From Candidatus Albibeggiatoa sp. nov. NOAA (GTDB lineage: Bacteria > Pseudomonadota > Gammaproteobacteria > Beggiatoales > Beggiatoaceae), in assembly GCA_025800385.1 (NCBI GenBank), contig JAOXRS010000167.1:1-48792 (forward strand): a stretch of DNA of 48,792 nucleotides. Reading direction: 5' to 3'. The translations under genes and the position numbers were made by a program. Position 1 is the stretch's first letter; each line of letters starts with the position of its first letter. This document shows, one piece after another, positions 26,144 to 33,866 of the stretch. The notes under the pieces were generated by a model. That model saw nothing but the letters and a program-made list of their open reading frames with translations. It made no database searches and was not told the origin of the DNA.

Positions 26144-26883
26144 AAATTTTAATTGTCGATGATGAACGTCTTGCACGTGAACGCCTCACCGCTTTAGTAC
26201 ATGAACTGGGATTAGGTAATGTAGTTGGTGAAGCAAGTAACGGCAAAGAAGCCCTAAGTGCAGTTCATGCCTATCAGCCCGATGTTGTATTACTCGATAT
26301 TCGGATGCCGGGGATGGACGGTATGCAAGTTGCGCAACGGTTAGTGAATTTATATCCGCAGCCGATTGTGATTTTTACCACAGCCTATAACGATCATGCA
26401 TTGGAAGCATTTGAGACCCAAGCGGTTGACTACTTAGTGAAACCGATTCGTAAAGATCGTTTACAACAAGCCCTCAAACGTGCACAAGCTTTATTACAAA
26501 AACCTACATCTACAGATGATACACCAAGAGCAACAGCACGTAGCCATATTAGTATCAATGTTAGAAGTAATTTAAAACTCATTCCCGTTGGTGAAATTTT
26601 TTATTTTTCCGCTGATGAGAAATATGTGATTTTACATTGGAAAGAAGGCGAAGCTCTATTAAGTGAGACCTTAAAAGACTTAGAGAAAGAGTTCGCAGGC
26701 CAGTTTTTACGCATTCATCGTAGTACTTTGGTTGCAGTGAATTACATTTCCAGCTTGGTTAAAGATAACAATGGCCGTTGTTATATCACCTTGCGAGACC
26801 AACCTACGCGCTTAGAAATCAGTCGCCGTCACTTACCCACTGTGCGAAAAGTACTAAAAGATATGCGATTATCTAGTTTTTAA
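26140..26883 (+). CDS. LytTR-family response regulator (AlgR type)
   Basis: A 247-residue regulator. The receiver domain starts ILIVDDERLARERL, has phospho-acceptor D53 in VVLLDIRMPGMDG and the switch lysine in DYLVKPI. The C-terminal LytTR DNA-binding domain (about 138-240) contains IFYFSADEKYVILHW and FLRIHRSTLVAVNYI. It is encoded with a four-base overlap after its kinase. AlgR homologues control exopolysaccharide, twitching and stress genes; targets here are unknown. The YfiR-like gene follows after about 60 bases and could belong to the same transcript, which would link the system to c-di-GMP signalling. Confidence 0.93.
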   Translation: MKILIVDDERLARERLTALVHELGLGNVVGEASNGKEALSAVHAYQPDVVLLDIRMPGMDGMQVAQRLVNLYPQPIVIFTTAYNDHALEAFETQAVDYLVKPIRKDRLQQALKRAQALLQKPTSTDDTPRATARSHISINVRSNLKLIPVGEIFYFSADEKYVILHWKEGEALLSETLKDLEKEFAGQFLRIHRSTLVAVNYISSLVKDNNGRCYITLRDQPTRLEISRRHLPTVRKVLKDMRLSSF

Positions 26884-26941
26884 ATAGTGTAGGATAAAAA
26901 TGAATGGCTTTGCTATGCAGTATTCGAGATAGGGCGTAATT

Positions 26942-27490
26942 ATGCAATACACTAGGTTTGTCATTAAGTCCCTCATCGCTTTTATTGTTATCAATGTGTT
27001 GTTTGTTTCTAGGTTATATGCAGATGATGCTTATAATGAGTATCACATTAAAGCTGCATTTCTATACAACTTAACACTGATGGTAAAGTGGCCAGATGAG
27101 CGTTCTGAAATACGTGTTTCAGAGCCTTTGGTCATTTGTACTTTGGGTCAAGACCCTTTTGGAAAATTACTTGATACCATCAAAGAAAATAAAGTAAGAA
27201 AGCGCAGTTTAATCTTAAAGCGCAACATTGAGCTAAGCCAAAGTAGAGATTGTCATGTTTTGTTTATTGTTCGTTCAGAAAAAGATAATGTGAGCCGCAT
27301 ATTGTCTTATGTGAAAGGTTTACCAATTTTGACTATTAGTGAAATCCCTAAATTTGCCAATGCTGGCGGCATGGTCAATATGGTGAAACGACGCAATCGT
27401 GTGAAATTAGAAATTAACCTAAATGCGCTGAAACGAGAACGGCTTTATGCCAATGCTCGCTTATTGGTATTAGCCAAAATTATTGATTAA
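26942..27490 (+). CDS. YfiR-family periplasmic protein (DUF4154)
   Basis: A 182-residue secreted protein of the YfiR/DUF4154 family. The N-terminal hydrophobic segment (about 8-27) is a signal peptide; the mature part begins YNEYHIKAAFLYNLTLMVKWP, the family hallmark, and continues with LVICTLGQDPFGKLL, CHVLFIVRSEKDNV and the C-terminal GGMVNMVKRRNRVKLEINL. In Pseudomonas YfiR binds and represses the diguanylate cyclase YfiN. No YfiN-type protein is adjacent here, so this copy is either an orphan or acts on a sensor elsewhere. GGGCG lies about six bases before the ATG. Its end overlaps the convergent cyclo-ligase gene by 11 bases. Confidence 0.9.
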   Translation: MQYTRFVIKSLIAFIVINVLFVSRLYADDAYNEYHIKAAFLYNLTLMVKWPDERSEIRVSEPLVICTLGQDPFGKLLDTIKENKVRKRSLILKRNIELSQSRDCHVLFIVRSEKDNVSRILSYVKGLPILTISEIPKFANAGGMVNMVKRRNRVKLEINLNALKRERLYANARLLVLAKIID

Positions 27491-28073
27491 GCAATTGATG
27501 TGACTGAGTTTGTATCACGGAATAAGGTGTAATACAGTAATCTAACTGCACATCATGGGCGTGTGCATCACTGATTTGTACAATTGGATCAAATAATGAT
27601 AGCCCGACTTTAATCACATCGGCTCGACATTCTGCTAAAAATCGATCATAAAATCCTTTTCCATAACCTACACGATTTCCCTGTTGATCAAAACACAACA
27701 AAGGGATTAAGACCATATCAATTGCCTTTTCTGCACATGTTGGTGCTTCAATAGGTTCTTCAATCCCCCATCGATTTTGAATTAGCTTGGTATTTGAATC
27801 TAAGAAGTGGTGGCTTAGTGTTTGATGCTGAATATTTGTTTTGGGAATGACAACTTGCACTTGAGGATATTGCTGAAATAACTGTTTGATAATTGGCCAA
27901 GTATTAATTTCATTTTGCTTTGTAATGGGTAGAAATATATGCAAAGTATCAAAATTGATAGAAAAATAATTGAAAAACTGGGTTTTGATTGCGTGGCTGG
28001 CCTGTTCTATATCTTGAGGAAAAAGTTGTTTACGCTTTTGTAAGAATTGCTTTCTGAGTATTTGTTTATTCAT
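27480..28073 (-). CDS. 5-formyltetrahydrofolate cyclo-ligase
   Basis: A 197-residue enzyme that turns 5-formyltetrahydrofolate into 5,10-methenyltetrahydrofolate with ATP, returning folate to one-carbon metabolism. Key family stretches are KQILRKQFLQKRKQL at the N terminus, LIPLLCFDQQGNRVGYGKG with GFYDRFL, and KVGLSLFDPI near the C terminus. I chose the ATG at 28073 because GGGAGG lies about seven bases upstream; a start at 28091 would add six residues and overlap that site. It converges on the YfiR gene with an 11-base overlap. A hairpin at 28115-28146 separates it from rnfH. Confidence 0.92.
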   Translation of the reverse strand: MNKQILRKQFLQKRKQLFPQDIEQASHAIKTQFFNYFSINFDTLHIFLPITKQNEINTWPIIKQLFQQYPQVQVVIPKTNIQHQTLSHHFLDSNTKLIQNRWGIEEPIEAPTCAEKAIDMVLIPLLCFDQQGNRVGYGKGFYDRFLAECRADVIKVGLSLFDPIVQISDAHAHDVQLDYCITPYSVIQTQSHQLLNQ

Positions 28074-28114
28074 TTTCTGCCTCCCTTTCATAAAATATAG
28101 ACATTACTAATATT

Positions 28115-28146
28115 GGATTGGTATTCTTTTAATTATAATACCAACC
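28115..28146. terminator. Strong hairpin between rnfH and the cyclo-ligase gene
   Basis: TTGGTATT at 28118-28125 and AATACCAA at 28137-28144 are exact inverted copies, and GG (28115-28116) and CC (28145-28146) extend the stem past one bulged A. It follows the rnfH stop on the minus strand. No clean U-run follows, so it may be a terminator or an RNA-stabilising hairpin. Confidence 0.45.
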
Positions 28147-28174
28147 GCAATATATCGTGTTGTAGAAACAGCTT

Positions 28175-28492
28175 TTAATCTTTCGTACCTTTGCGCATTA
28201 CTTTACCTTCTGCCGCTCGTTTTTTACGTACCGCTTTCGGGTCGGCAATCAATGGGCGATAAATTTCTACTCTGTCACCATTTCTAAGCACCGCATCTAA
28301 TTTACACGCTTTACTGAAAATACCTATTTTCTGTTTCAATAAGTTAATTTCCGTAAAACGTTGTTGAATTTTAGATTGTTGAATCGCTTGTTCTGCCGTA
28401 GTCCCTTCTTCCACTTCAACAGGAATAATGACTTGTTCCTCAGGTTTCGCATAAGCAATTTCAACGTGAATCATTTTTTTAGTGTCTTGCAT
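28175..28492 (-). CDS. RnfH/RatB family ubiquitin-like protein
   Basis: A small protein of about 105 residues with the beta-grasp RnfH (RatB) pattern: MIHVEIAYAKPEEQ, then EEGTTAEQAIQQS, IGIFSKACKLDAVLRNGDRVEIYRPL, and a lysine- and arginine-rich tail (DPKAVRKKRAAEGK). It nearly always follows ratA, as here; function remains unclear. The start is uncertain: ATGs at 28501, 28492 and 28474 all fit, the first two overlapping the end of ratA. I give 28492; the core begins after the ATG at 28474 in any case. A further upstream start at 28522 would overlap ratA by 44 bases and add unrelated residues. Confidence 0.88.
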   Translation of the reverse strand: MQDTKKMIHVEIAYAKPEEQVIIPVEVEEGTTAEQAIQQSKIQQRFTEINLLKQKIGIFSKACKLDAVLRNGDRVEIYRPLIADPKAVRKKRAAEGKVMRKGTKD

Positions 28493-28916
28493 ATAAATCA
28501 TCAGCTCGTTTGACAAACGCATCGACTAGAGAATTAACAATGCGACTGAAAACAGGTTCTAAACTTAAGCGTAATATGGTGTTAGAAATTTCAAATTCCA
28601 TGCGCAACGCAACTTTACAGCCGACATCACCTAATTGTTGAAATTCCCATTTTCCATACAAATGACTAAAAGGCCCTTCTTGTAAGTGCATTTCTATAAT
28701 TTCATTTGGTTTTAGCACATTCGCTGTGGTGAAGGATTTTTCCATACCTGCACCACCCATAGCAATACTGGCAACCACTTCTGTATCATGTTGCGATAAA
28801 ATTTTAGTGGATTTACACCAAGGTAAAAATTGAGGATAGGTTTCAATATCACTGACTAATTGATACATATCCTCAGCTGAATGTGCTACTAAAGCAGTTT
28901 TATAAATCTCAGTCAC
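28479..28916 (-). CDS. ratA: RatA family SRPBCC protein (Coq10-like)
   Basis: A 145-residue START/SRPBCC-fold protein of the RatA/PasT family, related to mitochondrial Coq10. Signature stretches are MTEIYKTALVAHSAEDMYQLV, YPQFLPWCKSTKIL, and the C-terminal LEPVFSRIVNSLVDAFVKRA. The family was described in E. coli as inhibiting 70S ribosome assembly, but Coq10-like ubiquinone binding is probably its general role. ATGA overlap couples it to the upstream sodium symporter gene, and rnfH follows. Nothing is missing or truncated. Confidence 0.92.
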   Translation of the reverse strand: MTEIYKTALVAHSAEDMYQLVSDIETYPQFLPWCKSTKILSQHDTEVVASIAMGGAGMEKSFTTANVLKPNEIIEMHLQEGPFSHLYGKWEFQQLGDVGCKVALRMEFEISNTILRLSLEPVFSRIVNSLVDAFVKRADDLYARH

Positions 28917-30331
28917 GAAACAATCCCAATTGCTTTAAGTACACCAACTGCATTTAGGAATACGATACCCACACCCACTGGTGTCACATAACGTAATAAG
29001 AATAACCATAATTTAAATCCAAAGCTGTTTGGTGAACTGTTTAATTCTTCAGAGGTGGTTGCAGTATTCATAAACCAAGCAACAAAAATAGCCATGAATA
29101 AGCCACCTAATGGCATCATCATATTAAATGTGAGATATTCCAGCAAATCAAACCACGTTTTTTCCACGCCGAATGAGGCCAATGGATAGACTTCTGCCCA
29201 AATATTGAATGAGAAAATAGTAACAAAGCCCAGCAACCATGCGCCTAAACCACAAAGTAAGCTAGCAGATAAGCGAGAGAATTTGTCTGTTTCCACTAAC
29301 CATGCCACAGCAGGTTCAATGATAGAAATCGCTGAGCTCCAAGCAGCTAAACTGAGTAACACAAAGAATAACGTACCAAAGAATGCACCGTATGGCATTT
29401 GCCCAAATGCGATGGGTAAGGTTTGAAATGCAAGGCCTGCCCCGCCTGCAGCTTCTAATCCATTGGAGAATACTAGTGGGAAAATCACTAAGCCTGCAAT
29501 TAATGCAACCGACGTATCTGCGATCACAATCATTGTTGTAGTGAAAGAAATCGAGGCATCTTTAGGCAAGTAAGCCCCATAAATCATAATTGCGCCCATA
29601 CCCAAACTTAAGGTAAAAAAGGCTTGTCCTAATGCATCTAAAATAGCTTGTCCTGTTAAGGCGCGACTAAAATCAGGTTGAAACAAGAATAACAAACCAT
29701 CTATAAATTTATCTGTACTTAAAGCATAACCGAGTAAGATTAATAATAATGCGAACAATGCTGGCATCATAAAAGTAACCGCTTTTTCTAAGCCGCCTTG
29801 CACCCCGCCAGAAATAATTACCATTGTGCCCATCATAAATAGGGTATGCCAAATAATGAGTTGTTGATAATCTCCGATTAAAGCACCAAATTGGCCACCT
29901 GCAAATTCTGCAACGGCTTGAGTTGAGCCTAAATCTGATACTGCGGAGAACGTGCCCATGGCTAAGCGTGGAATATAAGCCAATGCCCAGCCCGCGATCA
30001 CGCTGTAATAGGATAAAATAATAAAACCTGCAATCACTCCTGACCAGCCAATTAACTGCCATATTTGGCTACGCTGATTCTCTCGGGCAAGAATGCTCAT
30101 TGTGTTAATTGGGCTATGACGGCCTTTACGTCCAAGCATCACTTCAGCCATCATCACAGGCAAGCCGATCAGAAATACACACGCGAGATAAACCAGTACA
30201 AACGCGCCACCACCATTTTCACCTGTAATATAAGGGAATCGCCAGATATTACCCAAGCCAACCGCTGACCCTGTCGCAGCAAGGATAAAAGCCAGTCGTG
30301 ATGACCATTGACCATGAATCGATGTGTGCAT
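28913..30331 (-). CDS. Sodium-dependent transporter, NSS/SNF family
   Basis: A 472-residue inner-membrane symporter with about twelve helices, of the neurotransmitter:sodium symporter family. The N terminus WSSRLAFILAATGSAVGLGN followed by IWRFPYITGENGGGAF is the family signature that holds the Na1/Na2 and substrate sites; LGQAFFTLSLGMGAIMIYGAYL in helix 6 region is also typical. Bacterial members import amino acids with Na+. The substrate cannot be read from sequence. It begins the block symporter-ratA-rnfH, all in one direction with overlaps. Confidence 0.92.
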   Translation of the reverse strand: MHTSIHGQWSSRLAFILAATGSAVGLGNIWRFPYITGENGGGAFVLVYLACVFLIGLPVMMAEVMLGRKGRHSPINTMSILARENQRSQIWQLIGWSGVIAGFIILSYYSVIAGWALAYIPRLAMGTFSAVSDLGSTQAVAEFAGGQFGALIGDYQQLIIWHTLFMMGTMVIISGGVQGGLEKAVTFMMPALFALLLILLGYALSTDKFIDGLLFLFQPDFSRALTGQAILDALGQAFFTLSLGMGAIMIYGAYLPKDASISFTTTMIVIADTSVALIAGLVIFPLVFSNGLEAAGGAGLAFQTLPIAFGQMPYGAFFGTLFFVLLSLAAWSSAISIIEPAVAWLVETDKFSRLSASLLCGLGAWLLGFVTIFSFNIWAEVYPLASFGVEKTWFDLLEYLTFNMMMPLGGLFMAIFVAWFMNTATTSEELNSSPNSFGFKLWLFLLRYVTPVGVGIVFLNAVGVLKAIGIVS

Positions 30332-30521
30332 CTTGCATCCTCATTTGTGTCGTTATTTTGTCATATTTTGAGTGAATTTACCGACTGATACAAGTGTTTT
30401 AATTCAGTATTAAATTTTTAAGCTGTTGAAGATTATAGATAAGGCGTAATGAGTGGTTTGGTTTAAGAGTAGAAATAATATGAATTTAGAAGGGGATAAA
30501 TTGCTTGCATCTGAAAATGAC

Positions 30522-30554
30522 AAAACCCCTGAGACTCACATCCCAAGGGTTTTT
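30522..30554 (-). terminator. Terminator of the porin gene
   Basis: AAAACCC at 30522-30528 pairs with GGGTTTT at 30547-30553. It lies about 30 bases past the porin stop; read on the minus strand the stem ends in GGGGTTTTG. Confidence 0.65.
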
Positions 30555-30585
30555 ATTAATCTCACTTTAAGTTAACAAAGTCAGA

Positions 30586-31728
30586 TTAGAAAGAGTGGCG
30601 AAGACCTAAAGTAAATACGTTTTCGTCACGGTAGTCGTTGTCACTGTCAGTTTGACGGTAACCAACGTAAGCCATAGTGCGTTTGCTGAATTTGTATTTA
30701 GCACCTAAAGCGAAGCTTAACGCGTCGTCTTCTTCTAAATCGTCATCAGAGTAACCAGCAACCCATGCTGCTAAAGAAACGTTGTTGATGCCGTATTCAA
30801 CAGAACCTAAGATGTATTGACCTTGACCACCAGTCATAGTGCCCATTTCAGCATCTTCGAATTGTAAACCTAATTTTAAGCCAGCGAATCTAGCTTGCGC
30901 ACCGATTTTCCAGTTACCGAAACCGTCATCAACTTCGTCGTCACCTGGGATGTTGCTAGTTAAGTCAGTGTATGCGCCAGCAGCAAATACTGTGAAGTTT
31001 TCAGCAGAGTATTTTAATTCAACTAAGCCAGCACCGTCCATGCCAGTACCTTTGTCAACAACGCCTTGTACACGTGCTGAGAAGCCGCCGAATTTTGCGC
31101 CCGCTTCAACTACATTTTCAACGTAGCTGCTGTGAGTGAATGCGCCGTAAGGAGAATGTTTCTTAGTAGAAGTTACTAAGTATTCACCAGCATTGATGTT
31201 TGGATCAGCTTTTAACGCGTCGATTTGGTCTTTTAAAGGACCGTATGCACAACCGTTACAATCTTTTAATGCAACTGCGCCTAAGTATGTGCTACCAGTC
31301 ATACCGCCACCAGTACCACGAGCTTGTAATGAAGTACCTGCCCAAGGATCAACTAAGCCTTTAGAAGCTTTGTATGCACCTGTCATTTTACCTAAACGGA
31401 AGTAAGCAACAGAACCTTTTAAGCCAACGAAAGTTTCTTGGCCACTTACTAAACCTTTGTTAGCAAAAGTACTGAAAGCTGCTGTGTAACGACCGTAAAC
31501 TTTTAAGCCGCCACCTAAAGCTTCTTCGAAATCAAGACGAATGTGGTTAGGACCACCGTTGAAGCCAGCACCAACGCCGTCGTTAGTGTAACTTTCGCGA
31601 TCGTAGTTACCTACTTCTGCGTAGCTGTATTCAGCTTGGATGTTACCAGATAATTTTACGTCAGCAGTTGCTGCCATAGGTGCTGCGAAAGCAGTCGCCA
31701 CAGCAAGAACAAGAACTTTGCGATTCAT
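30586..31728 (-). CDS. Gram-negative general porin (Porin_4 type)
   Basis: A 380-residue outer-membrane trimeric porin. The signal peptide (MNRKVLVLAVATAFAAPMAATA) is followed by DVKLSGNIQAEYSYAEVG, and the C-terminal strand ends LGLRHSF, the assembly signal with final phenylalanine. Alternating strand patterns run throughout (LKVYGRYTAAFSTFAN, LKLGLQFEDAEMG, AYVGYRQTDSDND). A loop around residues 140-180 carries KDCNGCAYGPL, an unusual cysteine pair that may close a disulfide in a surface loop. The codon use is strongly biased in a way typical for highly expressed genes. GGAG precedes the ATG. The 265-base upstream region (31729-31993) is AT-rich and must hold its promoter, but I see no clear regulatory motif. 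Confidence 0.92.
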   Translation of the reverse strand: MNRKVLVLAVATAFAAPMAATADVKLSGNIQAEYSYAEVGNYDRESYTNDGVGAGFNGGPNHIRLDFEEALGGGLKVYGRYTAAFSTFANKGLVSGQETFVGLKGSVAYFRLGKMTGAYKASKGLVDPWAGTSLQARGTGGGMTGSTYLGAVALKDCNGCAYGPLKDQIDALKADPNINAGEYLVTSTKKHSPYGAFTHSSYVENVVEAGAKFGGFSARVQGVVDKGTGMDGAGLVELKYSAENFTVFAAGAYTDLTSNIPGDDEVDDGFGNWKIGAQARFAGLKLGLQFEDAEMGTMTGGQGQYILGSVEYGINNVSLAAWVAGYSDDDLEEDDALSFALGAKYKFSKRTMAYVGYRQTDSDNDYRDENVFTLGLRHSF

Positions 31729-31993
31729 AAAGTTTCTCCGTTTGAATTTTAAAAAATGATTGAAGCCTAAGCTTAAAACTTTATTCCCTGTTGCACTTAC
31801 ACAACAAAGAATCTCAATAATTCATTAACGTGATTCGATACAGACAAATTTATCAAGTCATTTGTATTGTCTATTGACTTGCAAACGATAACCTAGCCCG
31901 AAATAAAATGCAACACTTTGTCTGCAAAAAAACCACAACTCAACATTTGTTGTTAAAATGATACACCATTTTATAGCACTTTGCTACATACAA

Positions 31994-33514
31994 TCATTCA
32001 AAATCTAAAACTATTTGTATCTCTTTAAGATACTCCCGCTCTTGTTCTAAGTCTGCATGAGTTAAAGGGTGCTTTTCTAACCATTGCGGTGGAAATCGCA
32101 CTTTAATACCACTGTCTGTTGTTTGCAACACTATTTCTGGCATTTGTTCTATCGGAGTTCGACTTCTGTGCACAAGTACAGCTAAACGCAACAGAATGCA
32201 CAAGCGTTGTAATTTTGCTTTTTCTGATGGGCTGCATGTTTCACAAATAGAGGTCGGTACACGGCGGCGGTGTGAACGCACTAATGTAGCTAAAAAAGCC
32301 TGTTCTTGGCGTGAGAAGCCTGCTAAGTCTGAATAAGTGATTAAGTACTCACCATGTTTATGATAACTGTCATGTGCGATACTTAAGCCTATTTCATGTA
32401 AGCGGGCTGCCCAGCTCAGCATTGCTGCGGACTCTTCTTGGTTTAAATGCCAATTTTCAGAAGTTTGCTCTAAAAAGGCTAACGCGGTATTTTCTACTTG
32501 TTTAGCTTGTTGAGCATCGACTAAATAACGTGACATCAAATTGTGAATGGTGGTTTCACGGGTATCTTCATGTGCAATACGTCCGAATAAATCTAAGACA
32601 ACCCCTTCACGTAATGCACTGTCTGAAGCTTTCATAGACTCTAAGCCCAATGCATCGAAAATGCCTGAAATAATCGCGACACCACCAGGGAATACAGGCG
32701 TACGGCGTGCACTCAACCCTTTGAGTTTTAAATTATCAATATGTTCTGCTTCAAGTAACACCGCTTTTAAACGCTGTAAACCTTGGCGCGAAATCTTGTT
32801 ATCCCAACCCATTTCCCGAATCACACGTTCAACAGAGCGTAACGTGCCCGCTGCACCGATTGCCATATCCCAGCCCAGTTCTTTAAATTGATATTTAATC
32901 ACTTGCAATTCTTGTTGGGCATGAATTTCTGCGCGACGCATAGGCTTGGCTTTGATTTCACCATTGGCAAAATACCGCTGAGTCATACTCACACAACCCA
33001 TACTTAAACTTTCACGTTCTAAGGTGTCAAACTTTTGCCCAATAATAAATTCTGTACTACCGCCACCAATATCGACAACTAAGGTCTTTTCATCTGTAGA
33101 GGCTAATGTATGTGCTACGCCTAAATAAATTAAACGGGCTTCCTCACGGCCTGACACGACTTCAATAGGATGGCCTAATGCTTGTTCAGCTTGCGGTAAA
33201 AAGTCTTCTGCATTGACTGCAGCACGAAACACATTTGTACCGACAACCCTCACGCTATCCACAGGCATATCTTGTAAACGTTGGCCAAACCGTGCCAAGC
33301 AATCAATCGCCCGCTGTTGAGACTCTTCTGAGAGATAATTATATTTATCTAATCCGCCACCTAGGCGCACCATTTCTTTTAATCTATCTAGTACGTGAAT
33401 TTGCCCGTCTTTAAACCGAGCCACAATCATGTGAAAACTATTTGAACCTAAATCGACAGCGGCAACCACCTCGGCTTGTGGTGATTGTTGTAAAAACTTG
33501 GGTAAAATATACAT
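31994..33514 (-). CDS. ppx: Exopolyphosphatase / pppGpp phosphohydrolase
   Basis: A 506-residue enzyme of the Ppx/GppA family that trims inorganic polyphosphate or converts pppGpp to ppGpp. It has the ASKHA nucleotide-binding fold motifs VVAAVDLGSNSFHMIVARF near the N terminus and LVVDIGGGSTEFIIG around residue 140, then the C-terminal HD-like helical part (AARLHEIGLSIAHDSYHKHGEY, VRSHRRRVP) that marks full-length Ppx over the shorter forms. Polyphosphate is a common reserve in large sulfur bacteria, which fits the suggested host. No ppk is adjacent. The next 352 bases (33515-33866) carry no gene but include a terminator for the subtilase gene at 33824-33857. Confidence 0.93.
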   Translation of the reverse strand: MYILPKFLQQSPQAEVVAAVDLGSNSFHMIVARFKDGQIHVLDRLKEMVRLGGGLDKYNYLSEESQQRAIDCLARFGQRLQDMPVDSVRVVGTNVFRAAVNAEDFLPQAEQALGHPIEVVSGREEARLIYLGVAHTLASTDEKTLVVDIGGGSTEFIIGQKFDTLERESLSMGCVSMTQRYFANGEIKAKPMRRAEIHAQQELQVIKYQFKELGWDMAIGAAGTLRSVERVIREMGWDNKISRQGLQRLKAVLLEAEHIDNLKLKGLSARRTPVFPGGVAIISGIFDALGLESMKASDSALREGVVLDLFGRIAHEDTRETTIHNLMSRYLVDAQQAKQVENTALAFLEQTSENWHLNQEESAAMLSWAARLHEIGLSIAHDSYHKHGEYLITYSDLAGFSRQEQAFLATLVRSHRRRVPTSICETCSPSEKAKLQRLCILLRLAVLVHRSRTPIEQMPEIVLQTTDSGIKVRFPPQWLEKHPLTHADLEQEREYLKEIQIVLDFE

Positions 33515-33823
33515 ATATTGAGTCCGATCATTCGCAACCCGCTAATAATAATGAAGCATTGCACAGAAATCTAGCGTTAAGTAAGTCAGAATAAATGCAT
33601 AAAAGATGGGCTAATCCGTTAATTGAATAGGAAAAATAGGTTGTTTAATCTTTGAAGGGAATAATTTTGAGGATAAGTGGTGCAAATACAAAAAGCATAT
33701 AGAAATTTATAACATATTGATTTAAATTGCTTAAACTTTATTTCTATAAAAGGCTAAAAATAGTTGATGATAAAAATCAATTAGTTAAAAATACGGCGGG
33801 AAGTTAGTTTGCAGAAGCATACA

Positions 33824-33857
33824 AAAGCCCCCAAATAAATACTTACTTGAGAGCTTT
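33824..33857 (-). terminator. Candidate terminator of the subtilase gene
   Basis: AAAGC at 33824-33828 pairs with GCTTT at 33853-33857, and the arms continue with interrupted C-G and AA-TT pairs. It lies ten bases past the protease stop. The rest of 33515-33866 is AT-rich, presumably with the ppx promoter, and contains no gene that I can see. Confidence 0.45.
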
Positions 33858-33866
33858 CGTTATATA

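Noticed and set aside
29709..30062. 117-residue minus-strand frame within the sodium symporter gene
   Set aside because: It is an alternative reading of the same strand in another frame and lies fully inside the symporter gene.
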